In this document: in pieces, positions 45,715-54,874 of the stretch
Position numbering within the stretch: position 1 is the stretch's first letter
How the letters are laid out: every line of letters starts with the position of its first letter
Assembly: GCA_029212365.1 (NCBI GenBank)
Contig: JARGOC010000023.1
Coordinates: 1-55,185 of the forward strand
Length of the DNA: 55,185 bases
Source of the DNA: Roseovarius sp.
GTDB taxonomy: Bacteria; Pseudomonadota; Alphaproteobacteria; Rhodobacterales; Rhodobacteraceae
Direction: 5' to 3'
The notes under the pieces: generated by a model
Told to the model about the DNA's origin: nothing
Seen by the model: the letters and a program-made list of their open reading frames with translations, nothing else
Databases searched by the model: none
Translations under genes and position numbers: made by a program

Positions 45715-46323
45715 TCAACGGATAAGTGCCTTGATCGCATGAGCATGCTCGGGCGCGGCCCCCAGGGTATCAGCCGCCAGATTGCGGGCGGTTTGCATCA
45801 GTGCTTCGGGCTCAGCCTGTTGATCAAACAGCCCCCAGGCCAGAGCCTCATCCGGGGTGGCCCTATGCCCGCCCATCAGGATCAGCTTGGCGCGTGAGGG
45901 GCCCACCAGTGCCGCCAGACGCACTGGGTCCGAAGGCTGCGGCATGATCCCCAGCTTCATCACCGGGTAGAACGCTTTGGCCGTTGGCACCGCAATGCGC
46001 AGATCGCACGCCAGCACCATCCCCATGGCGCCGCCCGCGACTGTGCCGTTCAGGGCCGCAATGCTGAGGCCGGGCAAGGCAGCCAATGCGCCTGACAAGC
46101 GCTCCCACACCGGGCTGGTGGGCAGGCCGGTTTTGGCGACTTCCAAATCCATGCCTGCGGAAAACACCTTGCCTGCACCGGTGAGGATCAGCGCGCGGGC
46201 GTCTTGCGCGGCCTCGGCGATGTCGGCCAACTCTGACAACATGTCATAGGTCAGGGAATTGGCCTTGTGGGCGCGGTTGATCGTGACCGTCCATAGGCCT
46301 GCGTCTTTGGTGAGCTCAATCAT
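45715..46323 (-). CDS. Enoyl-CoA hydratase/isomerase family protein
   Basis: 202-residue crotonase-fold protein, shorter than the usual 255-260 residues because the C-terminal helical part is brief. The oxyanion-hole blocks are LTGAGKVFSAGMDL and ALNGTVAGGAMGMVLACDLRI. The glutamates that act in hydratases are not obvious at the usual second position, so the reaction is uncertain. Its ATG overlaps the SDR stop by four bases: an SDR-hydratase pair that could act on an acyl-CoA, though that is inference. Confidence 0.9.
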   Translation of the reverse strand: MIELTKDAGLWTVTINRAHKANSLTYDMLSELADIAEAAQDARALILTGAGKVFSAGMDLEVAKTGLPTSPVWERLSGALAALPGLSIAALNGTVAGGAMGMVLACDLRIAVPTAKAFYPVMKLGIMPQPSDPVRLAALVGPSRAKLILMGGHRATPDEALAWGLFDQQAEPEALMQTARNLAADTLGAAPEHAHAIKALIR

Positions 46324-47069
46324 GACAGGCCTATCTTTTTGCGAATGTCGGGATCACGCAGCGAAATCTCATCGCCCAGGTATTCATCTGCCTCAGGGCT
46401 GCACATCCACAGCAAAGCCTTCGCTGGCCATTCGGCGGGAATGTGATCAGACCAATCCAGCTGCGCCACCGGGTTCAGGCCCGAGGCCTTGATCTGGTGC
46501 TGCATATCGGTGGCCACTGTGCCGGGTGACAGGCCCATGGCGCGAATACCTGTGTCAGCGCCTTCTTTATGGGCGCACATGGTCAGCATCGCAGCCCCGG
46601 CCTTGGAGGTGCAATAATGGCTCCACCCCTCCAGCGCGTTATGCGCCGCACCTGAGCTGATGGTGATGATCGTACCCCCACCGCTGGCCTGCATGACCGG
46701 CATGGCTGCGCGCATTCCGTAATAGACCCCCTTGAGGTTGATATCGATCACATGCCCCCATGCCTCGGGGTCGGAGGTGGCCAAATGGCTGATAGGGTCA
46801 ATCACACCCGCGTTGCCAATCAGTACATCAAGGCCGCCAAAAGCCGTGCAACAGGCCTCCACTGCGGCGGCCACTTCGTGATAGCGGCTGACATCACATG
46901 GGATGGCGATGGCGCTTGGGCCGATCTCTCCGGCGAGCTGGGCAATTTCGGATTGTGAGCGTGCCACAAGGGCCACATTGGCCCCCGCTTCGGCGAAGAT
47001 TCGCGCAGTTTCAGCCCCGATCCCCCGGCTTGCCCCGGTGATCATCACGTTTTTTCCCTGTAAATCCAT
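46320..47069 (-). CDS. Short-chain dehydrogenase/reductase
   Basis: 249-residue classical SDR. The start at 47069 (MDLQGKNVMITGASRGIGAET) puts the cofactor motif TGASRGIG at residues 11-18; a longer reading to 47132 adds an unrelated leader. NAG is in IGNAGVIDP, and the catalytic Ser-Tyr-Lys is in ITISSGAAH and YCTSKAG. Coupled to the downstream enoyl-CoA hydratase gene. Substrate unknown. Confidence 0.94.
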   Translation of the reverse strand: MDLQGKNVMITGASRGIGAETARIFAEAGANVALVARSQSEIAQLAGEIGPSAIAIPCDVSRYHEVAAAVEACCTAFGGLDVLIGNAGVIDPISHLATSDPEAWGHVIDINLKGVYYGMRAAMPVMQASGGGTIITISSGAAHNALEGWSHYCTSKAGAAMLTMCAHKEGADTGIRAMGLSPGTVATDMQHQIKASGLNPVAQLDWSDHIPAEWPAKALLWMCSPEADEYLGDEISLRDPDIRKKIGLS

Positions 47070-47199
47070 GCGCCGCTCCTTTAACTTGACTGTGTGGTAC
47101 CTACCTAATTCCTCATGGTCCAGTGACAACACCTCTTGACCCTATTGGCACTACAGCAGAACTTGCCGCCAAGTGATTTGACAATGAAAGGCTTCTTTA

Positions 47200-48723
47200 A
47201 TGTCCACCTATATTAAAACCTGCACGAGCGTCACAGCGCTCACTATTTTGATGACCGGATCGGCCGCTTTCGCCGATGTCTCCTCGCAAGAGGTTTGGGA
47301 CGACTGGAAAAACTACATGACCGACTTTGGCTATACGGTCGAAGGCGATGAAACTGCCTCGTCCGGAGCGGTGGTGATCAAAGATCTGTCGATGTCGATG
47401 GAATTGCCCGATGGCGCTGGCAGCTTTGCCATGACGATGCCCGAGCTGAGCTTTACCGACAATGGTGATGGCACGGTGGCCGTGGCTATCCCACCGGTGA
47501 TGCCGCTGATGATCGCAATGAACAGTCCCGATGCTGAAAACGTCGAGATGACCATTGAGTATACGACAGCTGGCTTCAACATGGCTGTGTCGGGCGATGC
47601 GGCCAATATGATGTATGACTACGCCGCTGACGACGTTTCTGTTGCCCTGAGCAACATGAAAGTCGACGGCGAAGCCATTGATCTGGGCACAGCGATGATG
47701 AGTATGGCTGACGTGGCTGGCAAAACCTCAATGAAAGTGGGCAATCTGCGCTCAACAGAACAATCCATGACCAGTGGCGCTGTGACTTATACACTTGATG
47801 TCACAAACCCAGATGACGATAGCCGCATCGTGATGAAAGGCCAGTTTGCCGGCATGGGTTTTGACGGCAAAGGCAGCTTTCCAACTGTCATGGATGCCAG
47901 CGATATGGCTGCCATGCTGAAGGCCGGTTTCGGTTTTGATGGCGGGTTCAGCTATACAGGCGGATCCTCCAGCTTCAGTTTCACGGATGCGGGCACAGAA
48001 ATGCAAGGCGCCTCAAGTTCGGACAGCGGCGATCTGCTTGTGGCGATGGACGAAAATCAGCTGATGTATGAAGGCAAGGCCGCCAACATGAAGATGCAAG
48101 TGGCCGGTGGTGAAATTCCGTTCCCTGTTGAACTGGCGATGGCCCAGAGCGGCTTCAAGCTGAAAATGCCGGTTTCCAAAAGTGATACCGAGCAGGATTT
48201 TGCCTTTGGCATCACCATGGGTGATTTCACCATGTCCGATATGATCTGGGGCATTTTTGATCCCACAAGCCAGCTGCCGCGTGATCCGGCAACAATCGCT
48301 ATGGATCTGTCCGGCAAGGCCAAGCTGTTCTTTGACATTATGGACCCTACCCAGATGGAGAGCATCGAGAATGGCGAAATGATGCCGGGTGAAGTGAACG
48401 CCGTTACGCTCAATTCGATGACGGTGCGCGCAGCGGGTGCCGAGCTGACCGGCTCGGGTGATTTCACCTTCAACAATGCAGATTTGCAAACCTTTTCCGG
48501 TATGCCCGCACCTGATGGTGCGGTTGACCTGAAATTGACTGGCGGCAATGGCCTGCTGGACAAATTGGTTGCCATGGGCCGTTTGCCCGAAAAACAGGCA
48601 ATGGGTGCTCGTATGATGATGGGGCTCTTTGGAGTTCCCGGTGAAGGCGAAGACAGCCTGACGTCAAAAATCGAAGTAAAACCCGATGGTCAGGTTCTGG
48701 CCAATGGTCAGCGTGTGAATTGA
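47200..48723 (+). CDS. DUF2125 periplasmic protein, copy 1
   Basis: 507-residue exported protein with a signal peptide (cleavage after AAFA, residue 25) and a mature part rich in Met, Asp and Gly beta-strand repeats. A conserved block, IFDPTSQLPRDPATIAMD and SGKAKLFFDIMD (about 350-380), and the C-terminus VKPDGQVLANGQRVN match the next gene. DUF2125 is largely confined to Alphaproteobacteria, and its role is unknown. No membrane helix other than the signal. The downstream paralogue starts 110 bases after the stop, so this is a tandem duplication. Confidence 0.85.
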   Translation: MSTYIKTCTSVTALTILMTGSAAFADVSSQEVWDDWKNYMTDFGYTVEGDETASSGAVVIKDLSMSMELPDGAGSFAMTMPELSFTDNGDGTVAVAIPPVMPLMIAMNSPDAENVEMTIEYTTAGFNMAVSGDAANMMYDYAADDVSVALSNMKVDGEAIDLGTAMMSMADVAGKTSMKVGNLRSTEQSMTSGAVTYTLDVTNPDDDSRIVMKGQFAGMGFDGKGSFPTVMDASDMAAMLKAGFGFDGGFSYTGGSSSFSFTDAGTEMQGASSSDSGDLLVAMDENQLMYEGKAANMKMQVAGGEIPFPVELAMAQSGFKLKMPVSKSDTEQDFAFGITMGDFTMSDMIWGIFDPTSQLPRDPATIAMDLSGKAKLFFDIMDPTQMESIENGEMMPGEVNAVTLNSMTVRAAGAELTGSGDFTFNNADLQTFSGMPAPDGAVDLKLTGGNGLLDKLVAMGRLPEKQAMGARMMMGLFGVPGEGEDSLTSKIEVKPDGQVLANGQRVN

Positions 48724-48833
48724 ACCCGTCGATCTTGAATGATCGCACCACCTACCGGGCCCGTCGGCAAAACGCTGGCGGGCCTGCTGCGTTAACAGGC
48801 CACTCTTGGCCTCATAAAACCAAGGATATTGCA

Positions 48834-50357
48834 TTGCGTCATCTGCCCCTGCTTGCCAGCACTGCCACCGCCGCCCTGATTTGTGCGACACCAACCCTTG
48901 CCGATATCTCCGCTGATGACGTCTGGGCCAACAACATAGCCTTGGTTGCGGCGATGGGGGGGCAAATGACCGCACCCACCACGCGCGACGACAACCACCT
49001 GATGATCGGCGAAACAACCACCAGCTTTACCCTGCCATTTGACGCAGGCACCCTGCGCCTTGTTACCAGCGGAGTGACGCTGACTGAAAACGCAGATGGC
49101 ACCGTGGCGGTTGAATACCCGCCCACCATTGAAGGCGCTTTGGCAATAGACGGTCCCGATGGTTTGCTGGCCTCAGCCAAATTCTCTGTGGGGACTGAGG
49201 GGTATTCCACGCTCGCCATGGGCGCGCCGGGGGATATCGGTTATTCCTATGTTTTGGACAATGCCACGTTTCGCGTCAGTGATCTGGTCGTGCCAGAGAC
49301 GCCTGATATGTCACTGGTTATGAGCAGCGTGATGAGCGGTGCTTCGGGCAGCTATCATGTAACCGAAGGCGATCTGATGCAGATCCGCACTGAGGGCACC
49401 ACGGGTGACATGCTCTTTGGAATGGAAGTGACCGATGATTTGGGTCTGGTCAGCACCAGTACCCAGACCATTTCAGGTGGCACCAATGCCGCAACAATGA
49501 CCATTCCCACCGGAAAGGTCAGCATACTCAACCTGTCACAAGCGCTGCGTGACGGGCTGGCGCTGACGTTTAACGCCCAAGGCGCCCGTGTGGAAACATC
49601 CGAGAAAACATCGCTGGATGAAACCCTGACCATGGCGCAAAAATATGGCTATGTGAGCGATGCAATTGACTACAAGTTGGATCACTCCGGCCTTGTGGCC
49701 AGTGGGCGCAATTCCGACATCTGGATGGAACTTGAAGTGCCCGGATATTTGCCGCTGCCCATCAAAGCCACTGCAGATGCCATCACCGGCAGCCTCACCT
49801 TGCCGCTGAACAAGACCGACGGGCTGGCTGATGCCTTCCTTGGAATGAGTGTTGAGGCGCTGAGCGTGGACGAAAGCCTCTGGTCGATGATTGATCCGGA
49901 CGCGCAATTGCCACGGAATCCGGCCAATCTGACACTGGATATCTCGGGCCAGATCGCGCTTTTGATGGACCTTCTGGATATCAATGCATTGATGGCGCTG
50001 ACACCTGATGCTGATTCCCCGGCACAGATTCACAAGCTCACCCTCACCACATTTGATCTTGATATGATCGGCGCCGCCCTGTCGGCAACAGGGGGCTTTG
50101 CCTTTGACAACTCTGATTTTGATACCTTCCCCGGTTTCCCCGCCCCGGATGGTGCTGTTGATATCCATGTCTCAGGTGCCGACACCCTGATGGATACCCT
50201 TGTCGCCTTGGGTCTTCTGAACGACGAAGGCGTGACCGATGTGCGCATGATGCTGGGCCTCTTTGCCACCCCCGGCACAGACGATGACACTTTGACCTCA
50301 ACCATCGAAATCAAACCCGATGGCCAAATCCTCGCCAATGGCCAACGCCTGCAATAA
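48834..50357 (+). CDS. DUF2125 periplasmic protein, copy 2
   Basis: 507 residues, the same length as the preceding paralogue, and clearly homologous along its whole length: ISADDVWANN at the mature N-terminus, IDPDAQLPRNPANLTLD at about 352, FPAPDGAVDIHVSG, and the terminal IKPDGQILANGQRLQ. The start is a TTG at 48834 with AAGGA about eight bases upstream. It gives a normal signal peptide (LRHLPLLASTATAALICATPTLA); the first in-frame ATG would remove it. Overall divergence is considerable, so the duplication is old. Confidence 0.82.
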   Translation: MRHLPLLASTATAALICATPTLADISADDVWANNIALVAAMGGQMTAPTTRDDNHLMIGETTTSFTLPFDAGTLRLVTSGVTLTENADGTVAVEYPPTIEGALAIDGPDGLLASAKFSVGTEGYSTLAMGAPGDIGYSYVLDNATFRVSDLVVPETPDMSLVMSSVMSGASGSYHVTEGDLMQIRTEGTTGDMLFGMEVTDDLGLVSTSTQTISGGTNAATMTIPTGKVSILNLSQALRDGLALTFNAQGARVETSEKTSLDETLTMAQKYGYVSDAIDYKLDHSGLVASGRNSDIWMELEVPGYLPLPIKATADAITGSLTLPLNKTDGLADAFLGMSVEALSVDESLWSMIDPDAQLPRNPANLTLDISGQIALLMDLLDINALMALTPDADSPAQIHKLTLTTFDLDMIGAALSATGGFAFDNSDFDTFPGFPAPDGAVDIHVSGADTLMDTLVALGLLNDEGVTDVRMMLGLFATPGTDDDTLTSTIEIKPDGQILANGQRLQ

Positions 50358-50361
50358 TCCG

Positions 50362-50414
50362 CCCCATCTTCTTGCCCAAAATATCCCAGGGGGTTTGGGG
50401 GACAGCGTCCCCCA
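50362..50414 (-). repeat. Dispersed intergenic repeat, copy C
   Basis: On the minus strand: hairpin TGGGGGAC-N3-GTCCCCCA (50396-50414), AAACCCCCTGGGATATTTT, then GGGCAAGAAGATGGGG. Core and tail are nearly identical to copy B. It lies just after the second DUF2125 stop and before pmbA. Confidence 0.8.
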
Positions 50415-50537
50415 TTCCTCAATCTTTCAAAGCGTGGCAAAGCCACTCATTTAGGTTACACCTGCAAACATCCAAAAACGTTTGAACCCCGGCGCGCTCC
50501 GGTCTACGCCTTGAGCACCAGATAGGAGAGCCACCCC

Positions 50538-51884
50538 ATGACCGCAAATCTGTCGGATGTTACCCATTCTTTGTTGGATATGGCGCTCAAAACCGGGGCC
50601 GATGCAGCCGATGCGATCGCCGTCCAAGGCCATGCCATGACCATCGACATGCGTAATGGTGTGTTGGAACAGGCCGAACGCGCCGAAGGTGTGGATATCG
50701 GCCTGCGGGTGCTGATCGGCCAACGACAGGCCATTGTCTCGGCCTCTGATCTGCGCAGTGAAACGCTCGCGTTTTTGGCCGAACGTGCTGTGGCCATGGC
50801 AAAAGAAGCGCCCGAAGACCCCTATGTCGGCCTGGCCGAACCGGGCCAGCTGGCCCAGAGCTGGGACATGGCCGCGCTTGAGCTGAGCGATCCCGCGCCC
50901 GAGCCATCCCCCCAGGCCCTTCAAGACGAGGCCGCGCGCGCCGAAGCCGCCGCCCTTGCCGTCAAGGGGGTTACGCAGGTGCAATCAGCCAGTGCAGCCT
51001 ATCACAATCGCACCATTCATCAGGCGGCCACCAATGGGTTTTCTGCCGGGTTTCAGCGGACCGACACAGGCCTGTCCTGTGTGGCCATCGCTGGCACCGG
51101 CAGCACAATGGAGCGCGACCACGATAGTGACAGCCGTATTTTTCAGGCCGATCTGCGCAGCGCGCAGGATATTGGCACCCGTGCGGGCGAGCGCACCATC
51201 GCCCAGCTTGGGGCGCGCAAACCGCCCACAGGGGCTTATCCCGTGCTGTTTGATGAACGTATTTCCGGCTCGCTTATCGGCCATTTACTCAGCGCGGCCA
51301 ATGGCAGGGCGATTGCGCGGGGTGCGTCTTGGCTGCGCGACGCCATGGGGGATGCCGTTCTGCCCGACGGGCTGAGCCTGACGGAGGATCCGCACCGCGC
51401 CCGCGTGTCCGCCTCGCGCCCGTTTGATGCCGAAGGCCTGCCCACCAAAGCCCGCAACATCGTTGATAACGGCGTGCTGAGTGGCTGGACGCTTGATCTG
51501 GCCACGGCGCGCAAACTGGGGCTGTCCTCAACGGCCAATGCCAAACGTGGCCCCTCGGGCCCGCCGTCGCCCAGTTCGTGGAATGTGGCGCTGACGCAAG
51601 GCACCCAAAGCCAGGCCGAGCTGTTGGCCGATATGGGCACAGGGCTGCTGATCACAGGCATGATCGGCAGCACGATCAACCCCAATACCGGCGAATATTC
51701 GCGGGGCGCCTATGGCTTTTGGGTTGAAAACGGTGAGGTGCAACATCCGGTCAACGAATGCACCATTGCCGGGTCTTTGCCTGACATGTTGCGCAGGATT
51801 ATCCCGGCAAATGATGCGCGCGGGTGGCTGAGCCGGGTTGTGCCCTCGCTTTTGGTTGAAGGGATGATCCTTGCCGGTGAATGA
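50538..51884 (+). CDS. pmbA: TldE/PmbA protease subunit
   Basis: 448-residue partner of TldD; it forms the heteromeric peptidase but lacks the zinc motif. It has the N-terminal GADAADAIAVQGHAMTIDMRNGVLE block, GFSAGFQRTDTGLSCVAIAG, and the C-terminal LLITGMIGSTINPNTGEYS and GAYGFWVENGEVQHPVNECT segments typical of PmbA. AGATAGGAGAG precedes the ATG. TldD is encoded at 10503-11924 on the other strand. The downstream phosphatase gene overlaps its end. Confidence 0.95.
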   Translation: MTANLSDVTHSLLDMALKTGADAADAIAVQGHAMTIDMRNGVLEQAERAEGVDIGLRVLIGQRQAIVSASDLRSETLAFLAERAVAMAKEAPEDPYVGLAEPGQLAQSWDMAALELSDPAPEPSPQALQDEAARAEAAALAVKGVTQVQSASAAYHNRTIHQAATNGFSAGFQRTDTGLSCVAIAGTGSTMERDHDSDSRIFQADLRSAQDIGTRAGERTIAQLGARKPPTGAYPVLFDERISGSLIGHLLSAANGRAIARGASWLRDAMGDAVLPDGLSLTEDPHRARVSASRPFDAEGLPTKARNIVDNGVLSGWTLDLATARKLGLSSTANAKRGPSGPPSPSSWNVALTQGTQSQAELLADMGTGLLITGMIGSTINPNTGEYSRGAYGFWVENGEVQHPVNECTIAGSLPDMLRRIIPANDARGWLSRVVPSLLVEGMILAGE

Positions 51885-52650
51885 TCTTCCTTTGTTGCTG
51901 GAGGCGGCGCAGGCTGCGGGCAAGATTGCCACCGGTTTTGCCGGGAAAACTGCTGCACGTTGGGACAAGCCGGATGATGCCGGCCCGGTGACTGAGGCTG
52001 ATCTGGCTGTGAATGACATGCTGCACTCCACCCTGCGCGCGGCGCGCCCTGAGTATGGCTGGCTGTCCGAGGAAACTGAGGATACCTCCGAGCGGCTGAA
52101 CCGCGACCGGGTGTTTATCATTGATCCCATCGACGGCACGCGCAGCTTTATTGAGGGGTCAAAAACCTGGGCACATTCCATTGCCGTGGCCGAGCAGGGC
52201 CGTGTCACTGCGGCTGCAATTTATCTGCCATTGCTGGACAAAATGTATGCCGCTGCCGCAGGGCAGGGGGCCACGCTGAACGGGGTGCCCATTCGGGTCG
52301 GGGTTGGCTCTGATCCGACGGAGGCGTCGATACTGGCCGCGCGGCCAACTGCTGATGCACATCATTGGCAGAGCGGGCAAATGCCGCCCTTTACGCGCGC
52401 CTATCGCCCGTCTTTGGCTTACCGGTTGGCGCTGGTGGCAGAAGGGCGATTTGACGCGATGTTGACCCTGCACAAGGCATGGGAATGGGATATCGCCGCA
52501 GGGGATCTGATCCTGCGAGAGGCGGGGGCCGTGGTGTCTGACCGCATGGCAAAACCACTGATCTTTAATAACCCCGAGCCATTGCTGGACGGGGTTGTTG
52601 CGGCCAATTCAACGATTCATCAACACATCACAAAGGCGCTTGCCACATGA
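51877..52650 (+). CDS. CysQ/inositol-monophosphatase-family phosphatase
   Basis: About 257-residue Mg-dependent, Li-sensitive phosphatase. Metal ligands are in EETED (about 66-70), DPIDGTRSFIEG (about 86-97) and WEWDIAAGDLIL (about 202-213). The CysQ form (3'-phosphoadenosine 5'-phosphate hydrolysis) fits the sequence style but a broader inositol-phosphatase role cannot be excluded. The start is uncertain: GTG at 51877 or TTG at 51871, both overlapping the pmbA stop (51882-51884). Coupled translation with pmbA is likely. Confidence 0.9.
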   Translation: MNDLPLLLEAAQAAGKIATGFAGKTAARWDKPDDAGPVTEADLAVNDMLHSTLRAARPEYGWLSEETEDTSERLNRDRVFIIDPIDGTRSFIEGSKTWAHSIAVAEQGRVTAAAIYLPLLDKMYAAAAGQGATLNGVPIRVGVGSDPTEASILAARPTADAHHWQSGQMPPFTRAYRPSLAYRLALVAEGRFDAMLTLHKAWEWDIAAGDLILREAGAVVSDRMAKPLIFNNPEPLLDGVVAANSTIHQHITKALAT

Positions 52651-52712
52651 ACCGCGCACAGCCGTCATTGTGCGTCTGCAAATGCAGTGTTGTCGTTTGC
52701 GGCATGGCGTAG

Positions 52713-53615
52713 ATGGCGCGATCTGACAATCTGACTGGCGCGTTTTTGATGATGGCCTCAATGGCGTGTTTCGTTTTGAACGATACCTTCATGAAGGCTC
52801 TGGCAGGAGAGATACCGCTCAATCAGCTTTTGTTTGTGCGCGGAGTGTTGACCACGTTGGCGGTGTCAATCATGGCGTGGCGCGTGAACGGGTTGATGGT
52901 GCGCCCTTCACGCCGGGACAGCGGGATCATTGTGATGCGCACTTGTGCAGAAATATGCGCGGCGTATTTCTTTCTCACGGCGCTTTTCAACATGCCGCTG
53001 GCCAATGTGACAGCCATCCTTCAGGCCTTGCCGCTGACTGTCTCATTGGGGGCAGCGCTGGTGTTCCGCGAGCCGATCGGCTGGCGGCGGTTGCTGGCTA
53101 TTCTGGTGGGTTTTGTGGGGGTTGTGTTGATCGTGCGCCCCGGCACAGAGGGCTTTAACGTCTATTCTCTTTATGGGTTGGCGGCGGTGTGCTGTGTCAC
53201 ACTGCGTGATCTGAGCACCCGAAAATTGTCGCGCGAGATCCCGTCGATATTTGTGACGCTGGTCAATTCCATGGCCATCATGGTGGTGTTCGGGCTGGCA
53301 AGCCTGACATCGGATTGGGTGGCGATGGATGTACGCGCCAATATGCTGACCCTCAGCGCGGCGGTTCTCATCATCGGGGGCTATCTGTTTTCCATCATGG
53401 TGATGCGTGTGGGCGAGATCAGCTTTGTTGCCCCGTTCCGCTATTCCGGCCTGCTCTTTGCGTTGGCGCTGGGCTGGCTGGCCTTTGGCGAATGGCCCGA
53501 TATGCTGACGCTTCTGGGGGCGGGTATCGTGATGGGCAGTGGCCTGTTTACCCTGTACCGAGAGGCGCAGCTGGGGCGGAAAAGACGCGCTTCACATGGT
53601 CTTCGTCGACATTGA
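52713..53615 (+). CDS. DMT-superfamily EamA transporter
   Basis: 300 residues with about ten hydrophobic helices in two EamA repeats, the second ending in FGEWPDMLTLLGAGIVMGSGL. The first repeat has LPLTVSLGAALVFREPIGWRR, a hallmark of the family. Inner-membrane permease of unknown substrate (often metabolite export). The last 68 bases overlap the 3' end of the convergent rhamnosyltransferase-like gene. Confidence 0.92.
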   Translation: MARSDNLTGAFLMMASMACFVLNDTFMKALAGEIPLNQLLFVRGVLTTLAVSIMAWRVNGLMVRPSRRDSGIIVMRTCAEICAAYFFLTALFNMPLANVTAILQALPLTVSLGAALVFREPIGWRRLLAILVGFVGVVLIVRPGTEGFNVYSLYGLAAVCCVTLRDLSTRKLSREIPSIFVTLVNSMAIMVVFGLASLTSDWVAMDVRANMLTLSAAVLIIGGYLFSIMVMRVGEISFVAPFRYSGLLFALALGWLAFGEWPDMLTLLGAGIVMGSGLFTLYREAQLGRKRRASHGLRRH

Positions 53616-54372
53616 ACTGAGTGCGAAAGAAGGCGCGCTGATTTTCGCTCAACGGCTCTAGCACGCCCGTTTTGTAATTCGCTTCTGAATCATTGTCGTC
53701 ATGTTTGGCGCGCAGATACATATCCGGCAAGGGGTGGATCATCGTGGGCATATGCGTGTGCAGCCGGTGATGGGCATAATTCATCACAGTTTTGGGATCA
53801 CCGGGGCGGAAAACCACCGCCAATCCACACGCCCAGAACGGTGAATGCACATGTTCGGCCTTGATGCCCTGATCTGACAGGCTGACGGAATAGCCGCTGT
53901 TGTATTCAATCGCAAAGTTCTTCCATTTGCGGCGCATCTTGGCGGTGTTGCGGGCAAACCAGCGGGATGAGCGAACAAAGCTAAGGGCCACGGCGTCATC
54001 ATCATCCAGGCGGAACTGGATGTTTTCATCCGTTTCCTCGCCCAGCTCTTCTTTGATGGCCAATTGCATGGCAAGGCGCTGTTTCATGGGTTCTTTGCGA
54101 ACGATCTTGATCTGGGGGATATGCGCGGTGATGTCATTCAGCCGCTCGGTATAGGCCTTGGGGAGGCTGTCACCCACCACAATCAAAAAGGTGAAATCCT
54201 GATCACGCTGTTTGGCAATTGACGCCAGTGTGAGCGTTTCAAAATGGCGAAATCGCAGCTCCATCCGTTCAGGCGCATACAGGTAGGCTTCGCGGTCGGC
54301 CACGCTGTCATGCATACGTTTGAACCCGCCAAGGGCAGGGTAGGAAAACCGACAGATACCGAGTACGCGCAT
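53548..54372 (-). CDS. Putative rhamnosyltransferase (PF11316 type)
   Basis: About 274-residue GT-A-like glycosyltransferase. The N-terminus MRVLGICRFSYPALGGF fits the family. A central FRLDDDDAVALSF block supplies the D-x-D metal site, and GLAVVFRPGDPKTVMNYAHH and HPLPDMYLRAKHDDND follow. Start uncertain: ATG at 54372 (family-like) or at 54408 (12 residues longer); neither has a strong ribosome site. It probably modifies surface polysaccharide. Convergent overlap of 68 bases with the DMT transporter gene. Confidence 0.83.
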   Translation of the reverse strand: MRVLGICRFSYPALGGFKRMHDSVADREAYLYAPERMELRFRHFETLTLASIAKQRDQDFTFLIVVGDSLPKAYTERLNDITAHIPQIKIVRKEPMKQRLAMQLAIKEELGEETDENIQFRLDDDDAVALSFVRSSRWFARNTAKMRRKWKNFAIEYNSGYSVSLSDQGIKAEHVHSPFWACGLAVVFRPGDPKTVMNYAHHRLHTHMPTMIHPLPDMYLRAKHDDNDSEANYKTGVLEPLSENQRAFFRTQFNVDEDHVKRVFSAPAAPLGTG

Positions 54373-54874
54373 GAGGGGCTTGCTTGTCTTTTTCACTTGT
54401 TGGATCATGTTCGCAAATGCGGCATGACGCAGCAAGCCGTAAATGGAGATTACATTGCGCGAGGTGTGGGATCTGTACTATGGAAGAATTGGCGCACATA
54501 CTCAGACCGCGACCAACCTGACCCTTTCTGAGGCAATTCGCAGCCTGATGTCGGGTGCATATTTGATCTGATTGCCGCAGGTGGCATAAGGTGCCCAAGT
54601 TGCGATCCCACGCTGTTGACAAGCAAACCGACTCCCCCTATACGCGCCACATCTCGGATCGGGGGTCGCCCCATATGCCGATATCTAAACTGTAGTGGTC
54701 AAGATCCGGGCACCTTACTTTGCCCCGATCCTCTGGAAACCCGCCGCGTCGTTCACCTCGGAATGGGAACGAATGCGGTGTTTGCGCTTTGCGGACGCGT
54801 GGAGTGCTCGAAGATTAACCCGCACGGGGCAACTCGTGCAGACACATGTGTTGAGAGACGGGGAAAACAGCCCA
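54373..54874. other. Non-coding stretch upstream of rpsL
   Basis: About 500 bases between the divergent rhamnosyltransferase-like gene and rpsL. The plus strand holds a strong promoter at 54616-54644, followed by an untranslated leader of about 220 bases. Small readings here (up to 100 codons) have no family resemblance, and one overlaps the rpsL start in another frame; I reject them. No tRNA or recognisable riboswitch was seen. Confidence 0.6.
54616..54644 (+). promoter_or_regulatory. Sigma-70 promoter of the rpsL (str) operon
   Basis: TTGACA (54616-54621), a 17-base spacer and TATACG (54639-54644): a consensus -35 with optimal spacing and a good -10. The predicted start near 54651 leaves a leader of about 220 bases before the rpsL ATG. 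The strength suits a ribosomal-protein operon. Confidence 0.75.
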
